Of a stretch of 64,000 nt of DNA, positions 8,981 through 17,447 are shown piece after piece (positions within the stretch are counted from its first letter, which is position 1; each line of letters starts with the position of its first letter). Made by a program: the position numbers and the translations under genes. The notes below the pieces were generated by a model, which did not search any database, was not told the origin of the DNA, and saw only the letters and a list, made by a program, of their open reading frames with translations. The stretch covers positions 1,883,917 through 1,947,916 of the forward strand of contig NZ_AP018222.1 in the NCBI RefSeq assembly GCF_002368035.1, written 5' to 3'. The stretch is from Nostoc linckia NIES-25 (GTDB taxonomy: Bacteria; Cyanobacteriota; Cyanobacteriia; Cyanobacteriales; Nostocaceae).

Positions 8981-9615
8981 TTTGGAAAAACATCAGTCGC
9001 TCCCTCGTTGAATAATGCTTTAGCTTGACGATCTGAAGCAATACCGATGAATGAATATCCTGATTTTTGAGCCGAGCGAATATCCCAAACACCATCCCCA
9101 ATGTAAACAACTTCCGAGAAAAGCTGATTGTAATACGTTTCGGCTCTAGAATGAGCGATCGCCATTATTCCCTCACGCGACTCGTTATCATCCGAAAAAG
9201 CACAAGGAATATTATCAATGGGAAGATCGGCAGATTTTAACTTGAATATCGCTGATGCTGCCCAACCTCCTCCAGCATAGGCTACTTGATAGTCACCAGA
9301 TGCAAGTAGCTTTTTCAATATATTAGATGAACCTGGTATCGCTTTTACTCCACCATGTGCTTTTGCACCATCAACGAGTAATTCTAAAAAACGCTGTTGA
9401 AATGCCTCAATTTCTTTAGATGAAGGAATGCGATCGAGTTTACTTTGACAAACTTCTTTTAAAATACAAGCATCTGTTACATGAGTGTATGATGTCCAAT
9501 CACTCGATACTTCTGAAAAACCAAATACTTCATACAATGCTTGTAAATATGATTCATTATCCAGGTTGTTGGACTCAGTAAGAGTGCCATCAATATCAAA
9601 CATTACTAATTTCAT
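8905..9615 (-). CDS. HAD-family phosphatase, phosphoglycolate-phosphatase-like
   Basis: A 236-residue HAD hydrolase. Motif I is MFDIDGTLTES (D7, D9) and motif IV is VVYIGDGVWDIRSAQ. It has a helical cap (residues about 15-85) and a C-terminal IGIASD segment. Motif II falls near YAGGGWAASAIFK, which is unusual: a Ser/Thr followed by GG is expected here. The gene ends inside the 3' end of the amidase (76-base tail-to-tail overlap). The substrate is unknown; the family commonly acts on 2-phosphoglycolate or sugar phosphates. Confidence 0.82.
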   Translation of the reverse strand: MKLVMFDIDGTLTESNNLDNESYLQALYEVFGFSEVSSDWTSYTHVTDACILKEVCQSKLDRIPSSKEIEAFQQRFLELLVDGAKAHGGVKAIPGSSNILKKLLASGDYQVAYAGGGWAASAIFKLKSADLPIDNIPCAFSDDNESREGIMAIAHSRAETYYNQLFSEVVYIGDGVWDIRSAQKSGYSFIGIASDRQAKALFNEGATDVFPNYDDCESFLLALKKVTGITKGDTFS

Positions 9616-9658
9616 CGTATTTAGTTTAATTCAGACACCCGTTCCGAATTTAGTACTC

Positions 9659-9785
9659 AAAATTTGGCGTTGTTGATTTAATTTATGACAACGATTCTGT
9701 ATGATATGAAAATATTTGTAGAGACGTTGCAATGCAACGTCTCTACATCTGGATTCACAGCATAATTCAGCAACGCCCAAAATTT
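9659..9785. mobile_element. MITE-D (about 127 bp, AAATTTGGCGTTG ends)
   Basis: The left end AAATTTGGCGTTGTTGATTTA and the right end, read in reverse, AAATTTTGGGCGTTGCTGAA form imperfect terminal inverted repeats. In the centre is a 29-bp near-perfect palindrome (9718-9746, GTAGAGACGTTGCA / TGCAACGTCTCTAC). Only one copy is seen in the window. No coding capacity. Confidence 0.6.
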
Positions 9786-9804
9786 AGCATTTTGTGGTAC
9801 TGAA

Positions 9805-10674
9805 TTATTCAGGAAAAAACACGAATGTCCGCAACTCGATACTCTCGCGTGGAGGTGCATTCGGTGGGCTGGTGGGATCGTCAAATCCTGTATGGAGTGC
9901 AAAGCGGGCACTTGCGTCCTCTGCGGAGTCGAAACACTTAATCAATACCACTTCCTTCCTTTGCATTTGCGGGAAGTAGTACCACTTATGTTTTGGATTA
10001 TAAGTGACGGCGTAGGTTTCACCAATGCGATCGCGGTATATAAGATTGTTAACTACCAGGTCTGTTGGTGCAACAGTTTGGGCATCACATAGTGTTAATG
10101 GCGATTCTTGAATTGTGTCACCAATTCCTCGCCAAACATTGATAATCGCAAACCTTCGTTGTAATAGGCTATCAATGTTATCTATACCCTGTGCAGCTAA
10201 CTCTCGGCGTGCGCGTATATGTCCGCTTGAAGTGCTGAAATCATTATGTACGCGCTTCACAGGTTCTTTAATACCACTGTTGATATCCTGCTTCATCAGT
10301 GTGGCATTACGCAAGGTGTAATCGAAGATCGCGACCTCAGTTGCACCAGTCACTTCTTTTAATAACTGTTTTGCTTCTGGGTAATAAACTTGGCGTATCT
10401 CTTCTTCATCGTAAAAGTTACCGACGCTGGTATGATGCTCAGTAAATGCGAAGCCTTCCCGATCTAGCGAGATATTCTGTGCGATCGAACGAGCATTATA
10501 AATTGGTACTTTGTATGACTGATAGCTGCCATTGGAACGGAGAACACCTGATGGTGGTTCATAAGTGTAGCTAAAAAGCTTGTCTGTAGTTGGTAGCAGG
10601 TAAGTGAGGTTAGCCTCTACAGATGGCAAATCCTCAACAATCGGTCTGTTTAGAACTTGGCTATTTAAGCTCAT
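9805..10674 (-). CDS. CmcJ/NvfI-family oxidoreductase (putative Fe(II)/2-oxoglutarate oxygenase)
   Basis: A 289-residue protein of the CmcJ/NvfI family, known from cephamycin 7-alpha-methoxylation (CmcJ) and from fungal meroterpenoid tailoring (NvfI, an Fe(II)/2OG oxygenase). Recognisable parts are an N-terminal strand region, RVHNDFSTSSGHIRAR with the candidate iron-binding His-x-Asp, RFAIINVWRGIGDTIQESPL, LCDAQTVAPTDLV, KHKWYYFPQMQRKEVVLIKC, and the C-terminal FALHTGFDDPTSPPNAPPRE with a second candidate histidine. The family often has a proline where this protein has G in VWRGI. No biosynthetic cluster is adjacent, so the substrate is unknown. Confidence 0.75.
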   Translation of the reverse strand: MSLNSQVLNRPIVEDLPSVEANLTYLLPTTDKLFSYTYEPPSGVLRSNGSYQSYKVPIYNARSIAQNISLDREGFAFTEHHTSVGNFYDEEEIRQVYYPEAKQLLKEVTGATEVAIFDYTLRNATLMKQDINSGIKEPVKRVHNDFSTSSGHIRARRELAAQGIDNIDSLLQRRFAIINVWRGIGDTIQESPLTLCDAQTVAPTDLVVNNLIYRDRIGETYAVTYNPKHKWYYFPQMQRKEVVLIKCFDSAEDASARFALHTGFDDPTSPPNAPPRESIELRTFVFFPE

Positions 10675-11231
10675 AAGTCATACCATTTGTAATTTTGCGA
10701 TTAAACCTAAGTTGAAAAAGGGAGTAGGGAACGGAAAGACAAGGAAAAATTTGCGCTTACTAGCTTTACCCCTTTATTTGCAAGATTTATTTGTATCAAA
10801 TACCAAACAACAGACGTGATTCACAGAAGGCATCTGTGCATCATCATTGCGGAGATATGAATAGTTTAGGTTTACAGTACTTTCCCCATTCTAAAATACT
10901 GTTTACCTACCGACTTTAAGGTGTTTATTTTAGGAGTATTACATGGGCATAGGTAAAATTCAAGCCCTTCGACAATAAAATATACGGCTATTTAAATTTA
11001 TGTAAAGCTAATAATTAGTTAGGCTAAGTATATTTTCGTTCTTACGCGCACCATAAATAGAAGTTCAAAGCAGACAGGGAAACCCACACTTAAAAGTATG
11101 GGATTGAAAAAGTGACGCTGTTTTTTGCGCTTTGCGTCTGGTAAAAACATCTTACTGGACAATTACTGCATGGATAACGATGCGATCGCCTCGATCTGGG
11201 CGTAACCCATCGCCACATTTTACACATAATC

Positions 11232-11357
11232 AAAAAGCCCCTGGTCAAGTCAACACCAGGGGTATCCATCTTTATTCCCTAACCCTAGAATGGCATCTAC
11301 TTGCATATACTACATAAGTAGTTATGCAATAATTTCATCATCCCCATGATCATTTTG
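11232..11357 (-). ncRNA. Array unit A, putative small RNA
   Basis: On the minus strand the unit ends in the hairpin CCCCTGGT / ACCAGGGG (11238-11262) followed by CTTTTTG, an intrinsic terminator. Its upstream edge carries GGGGATGATGAAA, a variant of the conserved box. Most diverged of the A-D block. Confidence 0.45.
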
Positions 11358-11390
11358 CAATCAGCCTCGCAATTGCCGCAAAAACTCAGT

Positions 11391-11508
11391 AAAAAGGCTT
11401 AGCACTGAGCTAAGCCTTTTTATATTTAGTGCTTAAAGAGACATCTAAATTGATTTAGACTGAGTTTATAGATAGTTCATCTTCCTATGGGTTGTGTCCA
11501 AATATTCT
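11391..11508 (-). ncRNA. Array unit B, putative small RNA
   Basis: The minus-strand terminator hairpin is GGCTTAGC / GCTAAGCC followed by TTTTT. Here the hairpin also has T's on the plus side, so it could work both ways. The 5' edge is the best example of the conserved box: ATTTGGACACAACCCATAGG, then AAGATGAAC. Confidence 0.55.
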
Positions 11509-11543
11509 AAAAACTGCTAGGCAATTACTTAATAATCCATAAT

Positions 11544-11657
11544 AAAAGGCTTGGCTAGACCAAGCCTCTATATATACCAAGCATTTACTACACCAAGATT
11601 AATTTAGACTCACTCTTACTTTAGTTCATCTTCCTATAGGCTGTGTCCAAATATTCG
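11544..11657 (-). ncRNA. Array unit C, putative small RNA
   Basis: Terminator hairpin AGGCTTGG / CCAAGCCT followed by TTTT on the minus strand. The 5' box is ATTTGGACACAGCCTATAGG, then AAGATGAAC, nearly identical to unit B. The start-like ATG is followed by a stop after one codon, which argues against a peptide. Confidence 0.55.
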
Positions 11658-11690
11658 GAAATCTGATATACAATTTTCTGGGTGTTTAAT

Positions 11691-11806
11691 AAAAAAGGTT
11701 TGGCTCTAAACCAAACCTCAATAATTGCTGTGCTTAACAACGTACTAAATTAATTTAGTTCTACTCTTTCTACAGATCATCATCCTAGAGAATGTGTCGA
11801 AATCTT
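11691..11806 (-). ncRNA. Array unit D, putative small RNA
   Basis: Terminator hairpin AGGTTTGG / CCAAACCT followed by TTTTTT on the minus strand. The 5' box is GATTTCGACACATTCTCTAGG, diverged but alignable. The interior CTAAATTAATTTAG resembles units B, C and I. Confidence 0.52.
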
Positions 11807-12201
11807 GTGAAATTTGATATTTGGTTTTTTGTAAAAATATTGACTTGTTTTTTCTAAGCATATATAAAAATATACAATCACGTACACCTTAAGTATGAAA
11901 ATACTTTATGAAGCTATAAAGTATTTTATACTAAATGTTTATGCGGTTAAGTGCTAAGTTTTAAAGGACTCGTCTGCAACTTAAAAAGTCTGATTTTCAC
12001 CCTCTACTCACCAATGCCATTTGAGGGTGGTTACTCATTTTCTTCTTAACTTCTCGTGCTTGTGCTGTACTTCCTGCACCACACGAATAAGTCCAAGAAT
12101 TAAAGCAAATTAATGGATACATACCTGTGCCAATGCTAAAGACAAACATAATTTATAACAGATAGATTTGAAAGTCTGTCTTGAGCTAATATTAAGATTT
12201 G

Positions 12202-12310
12202 AAAAAAAACCCTGGGTATTATTCCAGGGTACATACACGTTTTTCAGGCATTAACAGGCTGAATATTAACTCTAGAAAATAGTTATTTCTACTATCTATA
12301 GAATGATACT
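12202..12310 (-). ncRNA. Array unit E, diverged putative small RNA
   Basis: Terminator hairpin ACCCTGG / CCAGGGT followed by eight T's on the minus strand. The 5' edge keeps only CTATAGATAG of the conserved box, so membership rests mainly on the terminator. Confidence 0.35.
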
Positions 12311-12621
12311 AAGACTGCTCTATATATGATATATATGCTTTTTTGTTGCATGACCTATCTATATACAGCAGATTTCAACAAACATGAAGTACCTTATCTA
12401 TGTCTCAGAGTTAGGCACAAAGCCTATTTTAATTCTAAATTATGCTGTCTAGTATTTTAGAACACTAAAAAGCGGTGTTTGAAAAATTATTTTATTACTT
12501 TAGTAGGGTATAAAACAGGTTGCAACTTGGTATGCATCTCTTATTGCGATTAAATTATCGTTAAAGGTGATTGAGTAAGCATCTTACTAGCTAGTTAGAA
12601 ACTTTTTTGGAATTAGTCACG

Positions 12622-12731
12622 AAAAAGGCATGGCTAAAAGCCACGCCTCCTATATACCAAGTGTTTACCATACTTAGCTAATGTAAAATTACTTTCATTT
12701 CTGTTCATCTGTCTATAGTGTGTTTACAAAG
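12622..12731 (-). ncRNA. Array unit F, putative small RNA
   Basis: Terminator hairpin AGGCGTGGCT / AGCCATGCCT (one non-pairing position) followed by TTTTT on the minus strand. The 5' box reads GTAAACACACTATAGACAG, then ATGAAC. The segment next to the hairpin, TTGGTATATAGGAGG, matches unit C. Confidence 0.5.
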
Positions 12732-12939
12732 TTTGTAATATCTGTTGACAAATGAAAACTTTCAAGACATAAAAAAAATGATTTTCCGTAGATATGAATT
12801 TTCAAAAATTAAATATGAATCCTAGATACTGAAAAATATTTTTTATATAAAAATAAGTATTATGTCTAAGTAATTGATAATTTATTCAAGCTTTAATTAA
12901 TTATTGATTAATATAGCAGTTCTAAATGAGTTACGAACA

Positions 12940-12975
12940 AAAAAATCCCCGATTTCTTCAATAAGTCGGGGATTT
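12940..12975 (-). terminator. Intrinsic terminator inside the array (G)
   Basis: Hairpin AAATCCCCGA / TCGGGGATTT with seven T's on the minus strand side. The upstream conserved box is not recognisable. The CCCCGA stem resembles the palindrome at 34025-34055. Confidence 0.6.
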
Positions 12976-13193
12976 GAGCCTTTCGATGGAGAGCAAATCA
13001 AATAAGATTGCTATATAAACTATATGAATTTTTAGTAAACTAGTATCGTAAATAATAAAGTTTTGCTAGTTAGCTGTTTCCTCAATTATTTCTTTAGGAT
13101 CTGGGAATTGTTCATATAAAGCCAGTTCGTTAGCAAGGCATTAAAAGTCAATTGTGCAAATTAAAGCGGATGTTTATAGCAAATGTAATTAAT

Positions 13194-13302
13194 AAAGAAA
13201 GGCTTGGTCGTTAACCAAGCCTTAGGTAAGAGTAGAGTCTATCAGGAGAATTTAGTCATTTTAACTGACGAATACATCTGTCTAAAGAGAGTAGACAAAT
13301 AT
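13194..13302 (-). ncRNA. Array unit H, putative small RNA
   Basis: Terminator hairpin AAGGCTTGGT / ACCAAGCCTT, continuing as TTTCTTTATT on the minus strand. The 5' edge CTTTAGACAGATG matches unit F (CTATAGACAGATG). Confidence 0.48.
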
Positions 13303-13338
13303 TTTATAAATGTATTTTAAAATATCTATAGTAATAAT

Positions 13339-13450
13339 AAAAAAGGCTTAGCTGATTGCTAAACCTCCATAGAAAGCAGTTATTCGACACACCAGAATTA
13401 ATTTAAACTTGGTCTTAATTATAGTCATCTTCCTCTAGGATGTGTTGAAT
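13339..13450 (-). ncRNA. Array unit I, putative small RNA
   Basis: Terminator hairpin AGGTTTAGC / GCTAAGCCT (one G-T pair) followed by TTTTTT on the minus strand. The 5' box is CAACACATCCTAGAGGAAG, then ATGAC. The interior TTTAAATTAATTCTGGTGTG aligns with unit C. Confidence 0.53.
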
Positions 13451-13520
13451 AATCATTAAATCTGCTAAGCTGCATTTGCATCTAACCCAAGGACTTCCAA
13501 TTAAAAAAATAGCCAATTTG

Positions 13521-13652
13521 TACTAGCGTGGCAAGGCTTAAATAGTGGATTAGTAAACTCTTGTAGGGTGGGTATCCTGCCCGGCCTGACGGGTGAGGAC
13601 ACCCATCCCACAATAAAATCTTTTGCAACATTTAAGCCTTGCCACGCCAGTA
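13521..13652 (+). mobile_element. MITE-A copy 1 (132 bp)
   Basis: Terminal inverted repeats TACTAGCGTGGCAAGGCTTA and, read from the right, TACTGGCGTGGCAAGGCTTA. The G+C-rich core forms a hairpin (GGGTGGGTATCCTGCCCG / CGGGTGAGGACACCCATCCC). Three further 132-bp copies are at 40232, 40362 and 52155. Confidence 0.88.
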
Positions 13653-14218
13653 CGGCATCGCCAGGTATTTGCGTGCGTTATGGCTTTGGCCTAACACGCC
13701 ACTACTGTATATTTTATTTTTTGGAAGTCTCTAATGCACCGCTATACAAGATGTTAAATAAGTGCAATCATTATAAAAAAAAATTTATATGTCGAGTTTA
13801 TGGTAGACTAATGAACAGTCTAAACCAGCAATGTTTAAATGCTTGTGGTTGCCAACCCGCTTTTATACCTAGCTTATTTTTTACTAATTTGAAACTCTGT
13901 TAAAACACTGTTTCTGCACTAATATATTATATTACATTTGTCAGAAAGTTAAACCAAATTCCTGAAACTGAATAGAATAAATGATAAGGGTTAACATCTA
14001 TTCATTACTTAAGTTTTAGTAAGCAATTTGACACCTAATAGTGTTACTACTTAACTGTTAGCATCTTTTAATTTTATAAACGGATATTTTAAGCAATGTA
14101 TTGCAAATAATCATTTGAACTTTCTACAGCTTTACTATATAAATTTATTATGAACCAATTAAGAAAATATTTTGTAGTTTTGCGTATGATTGAAAAGTAT
14201 CTGCTAATCCTATAAGCT

Positions 14219-14246
14219 TGAGGTTCTTTTACCTCAGCGTTTTTTT
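14219..14246 (+). terminator. Plus-strand intrinsic terminator
   Basis: Stem TGAGGT / ACCTCA with a TCTTTT loop, then GCG and seven T's. No plus-strand gene lies upstream for more than 3 kb, so it marks the end of an unidentified transcript or insulates the response-regulator gene downstream. Confidence 0.7.
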
Positions 14247-14385
14247 GCGTTGGCAAGGATTATCAGCTAAGCCGAAGTAAAACAAAACAATTACCTCATT
14301 AACCATTATTTTATCCTTTTGAGGAAACCTCGTCTGTATATCTCAAGAAAGACAATGAATTCTAATAAAATCTTCTGGAGAAGAG

Positions 14386-14841
14386 ATGTATTTGGCAAAT
14401 TCATTCACGAGTGATGAAAAAAAGCAAAACTCTCACCAGCCTTTGATTTTGGTAGTTGAAGACAATAATGATAGTCTTCTGTTGATTAGTTATGCTTTAG
14501 AGTCAATAGGTTGTAGATTCATTTGTCAAACAGATTGTTCTGCAACGGTTTTGGTGGCTAAAGAATATCAACCAGACTTGATATTGTTGGATATTTTGTT
14601 ACCAGGTATAAGCGGTATCGATGTTGCGTGTTATTTGAAGCAAGAACCTCTAACTTACCAAATTCCAGTGGTTGCAGTCACAGCTTTAGCCACTAAGGAG
14701 GATCGAGAGCGTATTTTGAAAGCCGGCTTTGATGATTACATTAGTAAACCTTACATGCTTGAAGATTTGGAAGCTGTAATTCGTCGATCGCTTAAAGGAA
14801 AATTTAGTCCTCACTCAGTTTTTGAGGTTTGCCAAGATTAG
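14386..14841 (+). CDS. Single-domain response regulator
   Basis: A 151-residue CheY-like receiver without an output domain. The acidic pocket is VVEDNND (residues 23-29), the phosphorylation site is D69 in LILLDILLPG, the switch residue is the T in AVTALA, and the conserved lysine is in ISKPYM. GGAGAAGAG precedes the ATG. It probably relays phosphate or acts by protein contact. The two kinases encoded convergently at 14940-17447 are candidate partners by proximity only. Confidence 0.92.
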   Translation: MYLANSFTSDEKKQNSHQPLILVVEDNNDSLLLISYALESIGCRFICQTDCSATVLVAKEYQPDLILLDILLPGISGIDVACYLKQEPLTYQIPVVAVTALATKEDRERILKAGFDDYISKPYMLEDLEAVIRRSLKGKFSPHSVFEVCQD

Positions 14842-14939
14842 TAATGTAGCACCGAACAAACAATAGGTAATACGCAACAAAATAGAAAGTCTTTTGGTGT
14901 GTGGGTTTTGCGATCGCTCTATTTGTCCTAAATTGTGCT

Positions 14940-16076
14940 TCAACTGGTAGATTCAAGATTTTTGGGTAGTTTGACTGTGAATAAACTGCCTTTACCTACT
15001 TCAGAGGCTACTTGAATATTTCCTGCGTGCGCTTCTACAATTCGGTGGGATAGATGTAGTCCTAAACCGCTACCCGAACGTTTGTTTCTGCCTTGACGAA
15101 ATCGCTCGAAAATCGTCGCTTGCTCTTCAGGCGCAATTCCATATCCTGTATCTTCTACCTCAATTGTTACCCAATCTTGATATTTAGAATTTGGTGATTT
15201 TTCAAAAATGCGGACTGTTATGCCTCCTGTGTCTGTAAATTTAATGGCATTTGCAATTAAGTTGTATAATACTCGTCTGAGTTCGAGGCGATCGCCCATA
15301 ACTATACCAGCATTTTTATCCTTGAAGTCTAATCCACTGGTATCTACTTTTAAAGTCAATCCTTTTTCGTTAGTCAGAGGCATGATTTCGCTCGCCACTT
15401 CTTGAGCAATTTCAGGCCAATCACATACCTCCCAATTTAAAGTTTTTTTACCTGCTTCAAAGCGATAAACTTCTAACAGAGTGTTCACCATTACCATCAA
15501 ATTTTGGTTACTGCGAATCATCACTGCGATCGCTTGTTTCATTTCCGGCGAAATTTTGCAGAATGTTTCCATCTCGAACAAATTCAACATGCGATCGGCG
15601 GCTACCAGTGGAGTTCGCAAATCGTGAGTCAGACGAGAAACAAAGTCTTCTCGCTGGCGGGCCATTTTTTGTTGTTCGTCGAGACTGTGCTTGAGACGTA
15701 AAAGCGATCGCACTCTTGCCAAGAGTTCATCCGTATCAAACGGTTTGCGAATAAAATCGTCAGCGCCAACATCCAAACCTTCAACAACGCTAGATTCGTG
15801 AAAAGCAGTAATCAACAAAATTGGGATATAACTAATTGCATGGTTATTACGAATCCGACGCGTAACTTCATAACCATCTATCCCCGGCATCATCACATCT
15901 AGCAAAATTAAATCCGGTGGAGATTGTTCGATTTTTCGCAAAGCCATTATCCCATCTGAAGCTAAATCAACTTCATAACCTTCACTTTCTAAAATTGTTT
16001 GTACCAAAATTAAATTATCTCGCGTATCATCAACTGCAAGAATGCGATCGATTTTATAATTTTCAACTACAGACAT
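14940..16076 (-). CDS. Hybrid response regulator / sensor histidine kinase (REC-HisKA-HATPase)
   Basis: A 378-residue soluble kinase without membrane segments. The N-terminal receiver (about 10-128) has D60 in LILLDVMMPG. The HisKA domain has H151 in SRLTHDLRTPL. The HATPase_c domain shows the N box NLIANAIKFTD, the G1 box EDTGYGIAPEE and the G2 box GSGLGLHLSHRIVEA. The receiver-first layout is common in filamentous cyanobacteria and suggests control by an upstream phosphorelay rather than direct sensing. The gene starts 36 bp after the end of the next kinase gene on the same strand, so the two probably form an operon. Confidence 0.94.
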   Translation of the reverse strand: MSVVENYKIDRILAVDDTRDNLILVQTILESEGYEVDLASDGIMALRKIEQSPPDLILLDVMMPGIDGYEVTRRIRNNHAISYIPILLITAFHESSVVEGLDVGADDFIRKPFDTDELLARVRSLLRLKHSLDEQQKMARQREDFVSRLTHDLRTPLVAADRMLNLFEMETFCKISPEMKQAIAVMIRSNQNLMVMVNTLLEVYRFEAGKKTLNWEVCDWPEIAQEVASEIMPLTNEKGLTLKVDTSGLDFKDKNAGIVMGDRLELRRVLYNLIANAIKFTDTGGITVRIFEKSPNSKYQDWVTIEVEDTGYGIAPEEQATIFERFRQGRNKRSGSGLGLHLSHRIVEAHAGNIQVASEVGKGSLFTVKLPKNLESTS

Positions 16077-16112
16077 GATTTATCAACTTTTATCAATTTT
16101 TTTAGCAGCAAT

Positions 16113-17447
16113 TTATAGTTTAAATTTAGGAGAACCTATTGGTGATTTTCTCGCTGGAGCAGATGATTGATGGGGATTTTGAGCAGAGCAAAAAACGCCA
16201 TCCTTTTCCCAATGTAAACTCGGAGGATCGACTGCTACACTTGGTAATGTTACTTGACGTGGCAATTCAATTCTAAACATTGAACCGATTCCTAATTGAC
16301 TCTCCAGAATAATTTTGCCACCCATCATGTGTACCAGTGAATCTACAATCGCCAAACCCAGACCAGTTCCTGGATATTTACGAGTGATAGTTTGATCGAC
16401 TTGGCGAAATGCTTCAAAAATAAGTTTGAAATCTCTAGGTGCTATACCAATACCTGTATCTTTGACGATAATTGCCACTCGATTGGCGGGTAGTTCCTTA
16501 ACCTCAACCCAAATTTCACCAGATTCTGTGAACTTAATGGCGTTAGAAAGCAAGTTAATTAAGATTTGTTTGACACGAAATGGATCGTTAAATCCCAAAG
16601 GATTTTGTAAATCTGTTTGCACTAGCAATGAGAGATTTTTAGCCTCAGCTAGAGAATTCATTTCTCCTACACCGGCGTTTATTACCTTGCAAATATCAAA
16701 TATTTCTGGTTTTAAGTCTAATCGTCCAGCCTCCAATTTAGAGAAATCTAGAACTTCATTGAGCAGCATTAATAAATGCTTACCATTATTTAAAATGCGC
16801 TCAACCATATCTGTTTGTTGGTGCGTTAGTTGGCCGAACTTCGGACGCAAAAGTATTTGCGAAAAACCAATAATCGCATTCATTGGCGTTCTCAGTTCGT
16901 GAGACATGGTAGCTAAAAAATGTGATTTTAGCCGCGATGCTTCCAATAACTTGAAGTTTTGAATTTGAATTTGTTGCTGTTGCCTTTCCAATTCTTGGTT
17001 CTTACGAATCAGCTGTTCGTGGCTTTCTCTAAGCTGCTGGTTTGCCAAAGCTGCCTGCATTTCAGCACGATAAACCCGAATGGCATTCCGCAAAACGCGT
17101 GCCAAAATTTCTGAGGATATTCTAGATTTAGAAAGATAGTCTGTAGCACCAGCTTTCATTAATTCAACAGCGATTTGTTCATCTCCTTGGCCAGTTAGAA
17201 CTACTAAAGGAACTTTGATATCCGAAGCGCGTATGTTTTGGATGAGAGTTAATCCATCTTGGTCTGGTAAGCGATAGTCAAGGAAAACACAATCATAGGT
17301 AGTGGTGCTTAAGGAATACAATGCATCATTACCGTCGCCTACCTCAGACAGATCCATTTGCACGCCCGCTTTTGTCAGGGCACGGCGTACTGCCATCCGA
17401 TCCACTTCGTCATCGTCTACAACCAAAATTTTCAGCGTCTCTTCCAT
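16113..17447 (-). CDS. Hybrid response regulator / sensor histidine kinase with coiled-coil linker
   Basis: A 444-residue soluble kinase. The receiver occupies about 5-120 with the acidic pair in VVDDDE and D57 in VFLDYRLPDQDG. Residues 125-170 form a glutamine-rich coiled coil. HisKA has H183 in LATMSHELRTPMNAI. HATPase_c shows LLSNAIKFTESGEI, DTGIGIAPRD and PGTGLGLAIVDSLVH. About 35 residues after the ATPase domain are low-complexity. It is the first gene of the apparent two-kinase operon running toward 14940. The input signal is not evident, as no PAS, GAF or membrane domain is present. Confidence 0.94.
   Translation of the reverse strand: MEETLKILVVDDDEVDRMAVRRALTKAGVQMDLSEVGDGNDALYSLSTTTYDCVFLDYRLPDQDGLTLIQNIRASDIKVPLVVLTGQGDEQIAVELMKAGATDYLSKSRISSEILARVLRNAIRVYRAEMQAALANQQLRESHEQLIRKNQELERQQQQIQIQNFKLLEASRLKSHFLATMSHELRTPMNAIIGFSQILLRPKFGQLTHQQTDMVERILNNGKHLLMLLNEVLDFSKLEAGRLDLKPEIFDICKVINAGVGEMNSLAEAKNLSLLVQTDLQNPLGFNDPFRVKQILINLLSNAIKFTESGEIWVEVKELPANRVAIIVKDTGIGIAPRDFKLIFEAFRQVDQTITRKYPGTGLGLAIVDSLVHMMGGKIILESQLGIGSMFRIELPRQVTLPSVAVDPPSLHWEKDGVFCSAQNPHQSSAPARKSPIGSPKFKL

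Larger units (their letters stand above)
10675..14385. other. 3.7-kb spacer without protein genes, holding the small-RNA array
   Basis: No credible coding region lies here on either strand, and stops are dense in all frames. The stretch 11232-13455 holds the array of hairpin units listed below, 13521-13652 is MITE-A copy 1, and 14219-14246 is a plus-strand terminator. Around 11068-11105 there is a hairpin-forming CCCACACTT / AAGTATGGG followed by GATTGAAAAAG. Confidence 0.8.

Noticed and set aside
11232..13455. Reading the hairpin array as a CRISPR array
   Set aside because: Units are 110-150 bp, diverged and end in terminators; there are no short identical repeats with unique spacers and no cas genes.
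11232..13455. Naming the array NsiR1
   Set aside because: The tandem layout is similar, but hetF is absent from the window and I could not match the NsiR1 sequence or its promoter motif.
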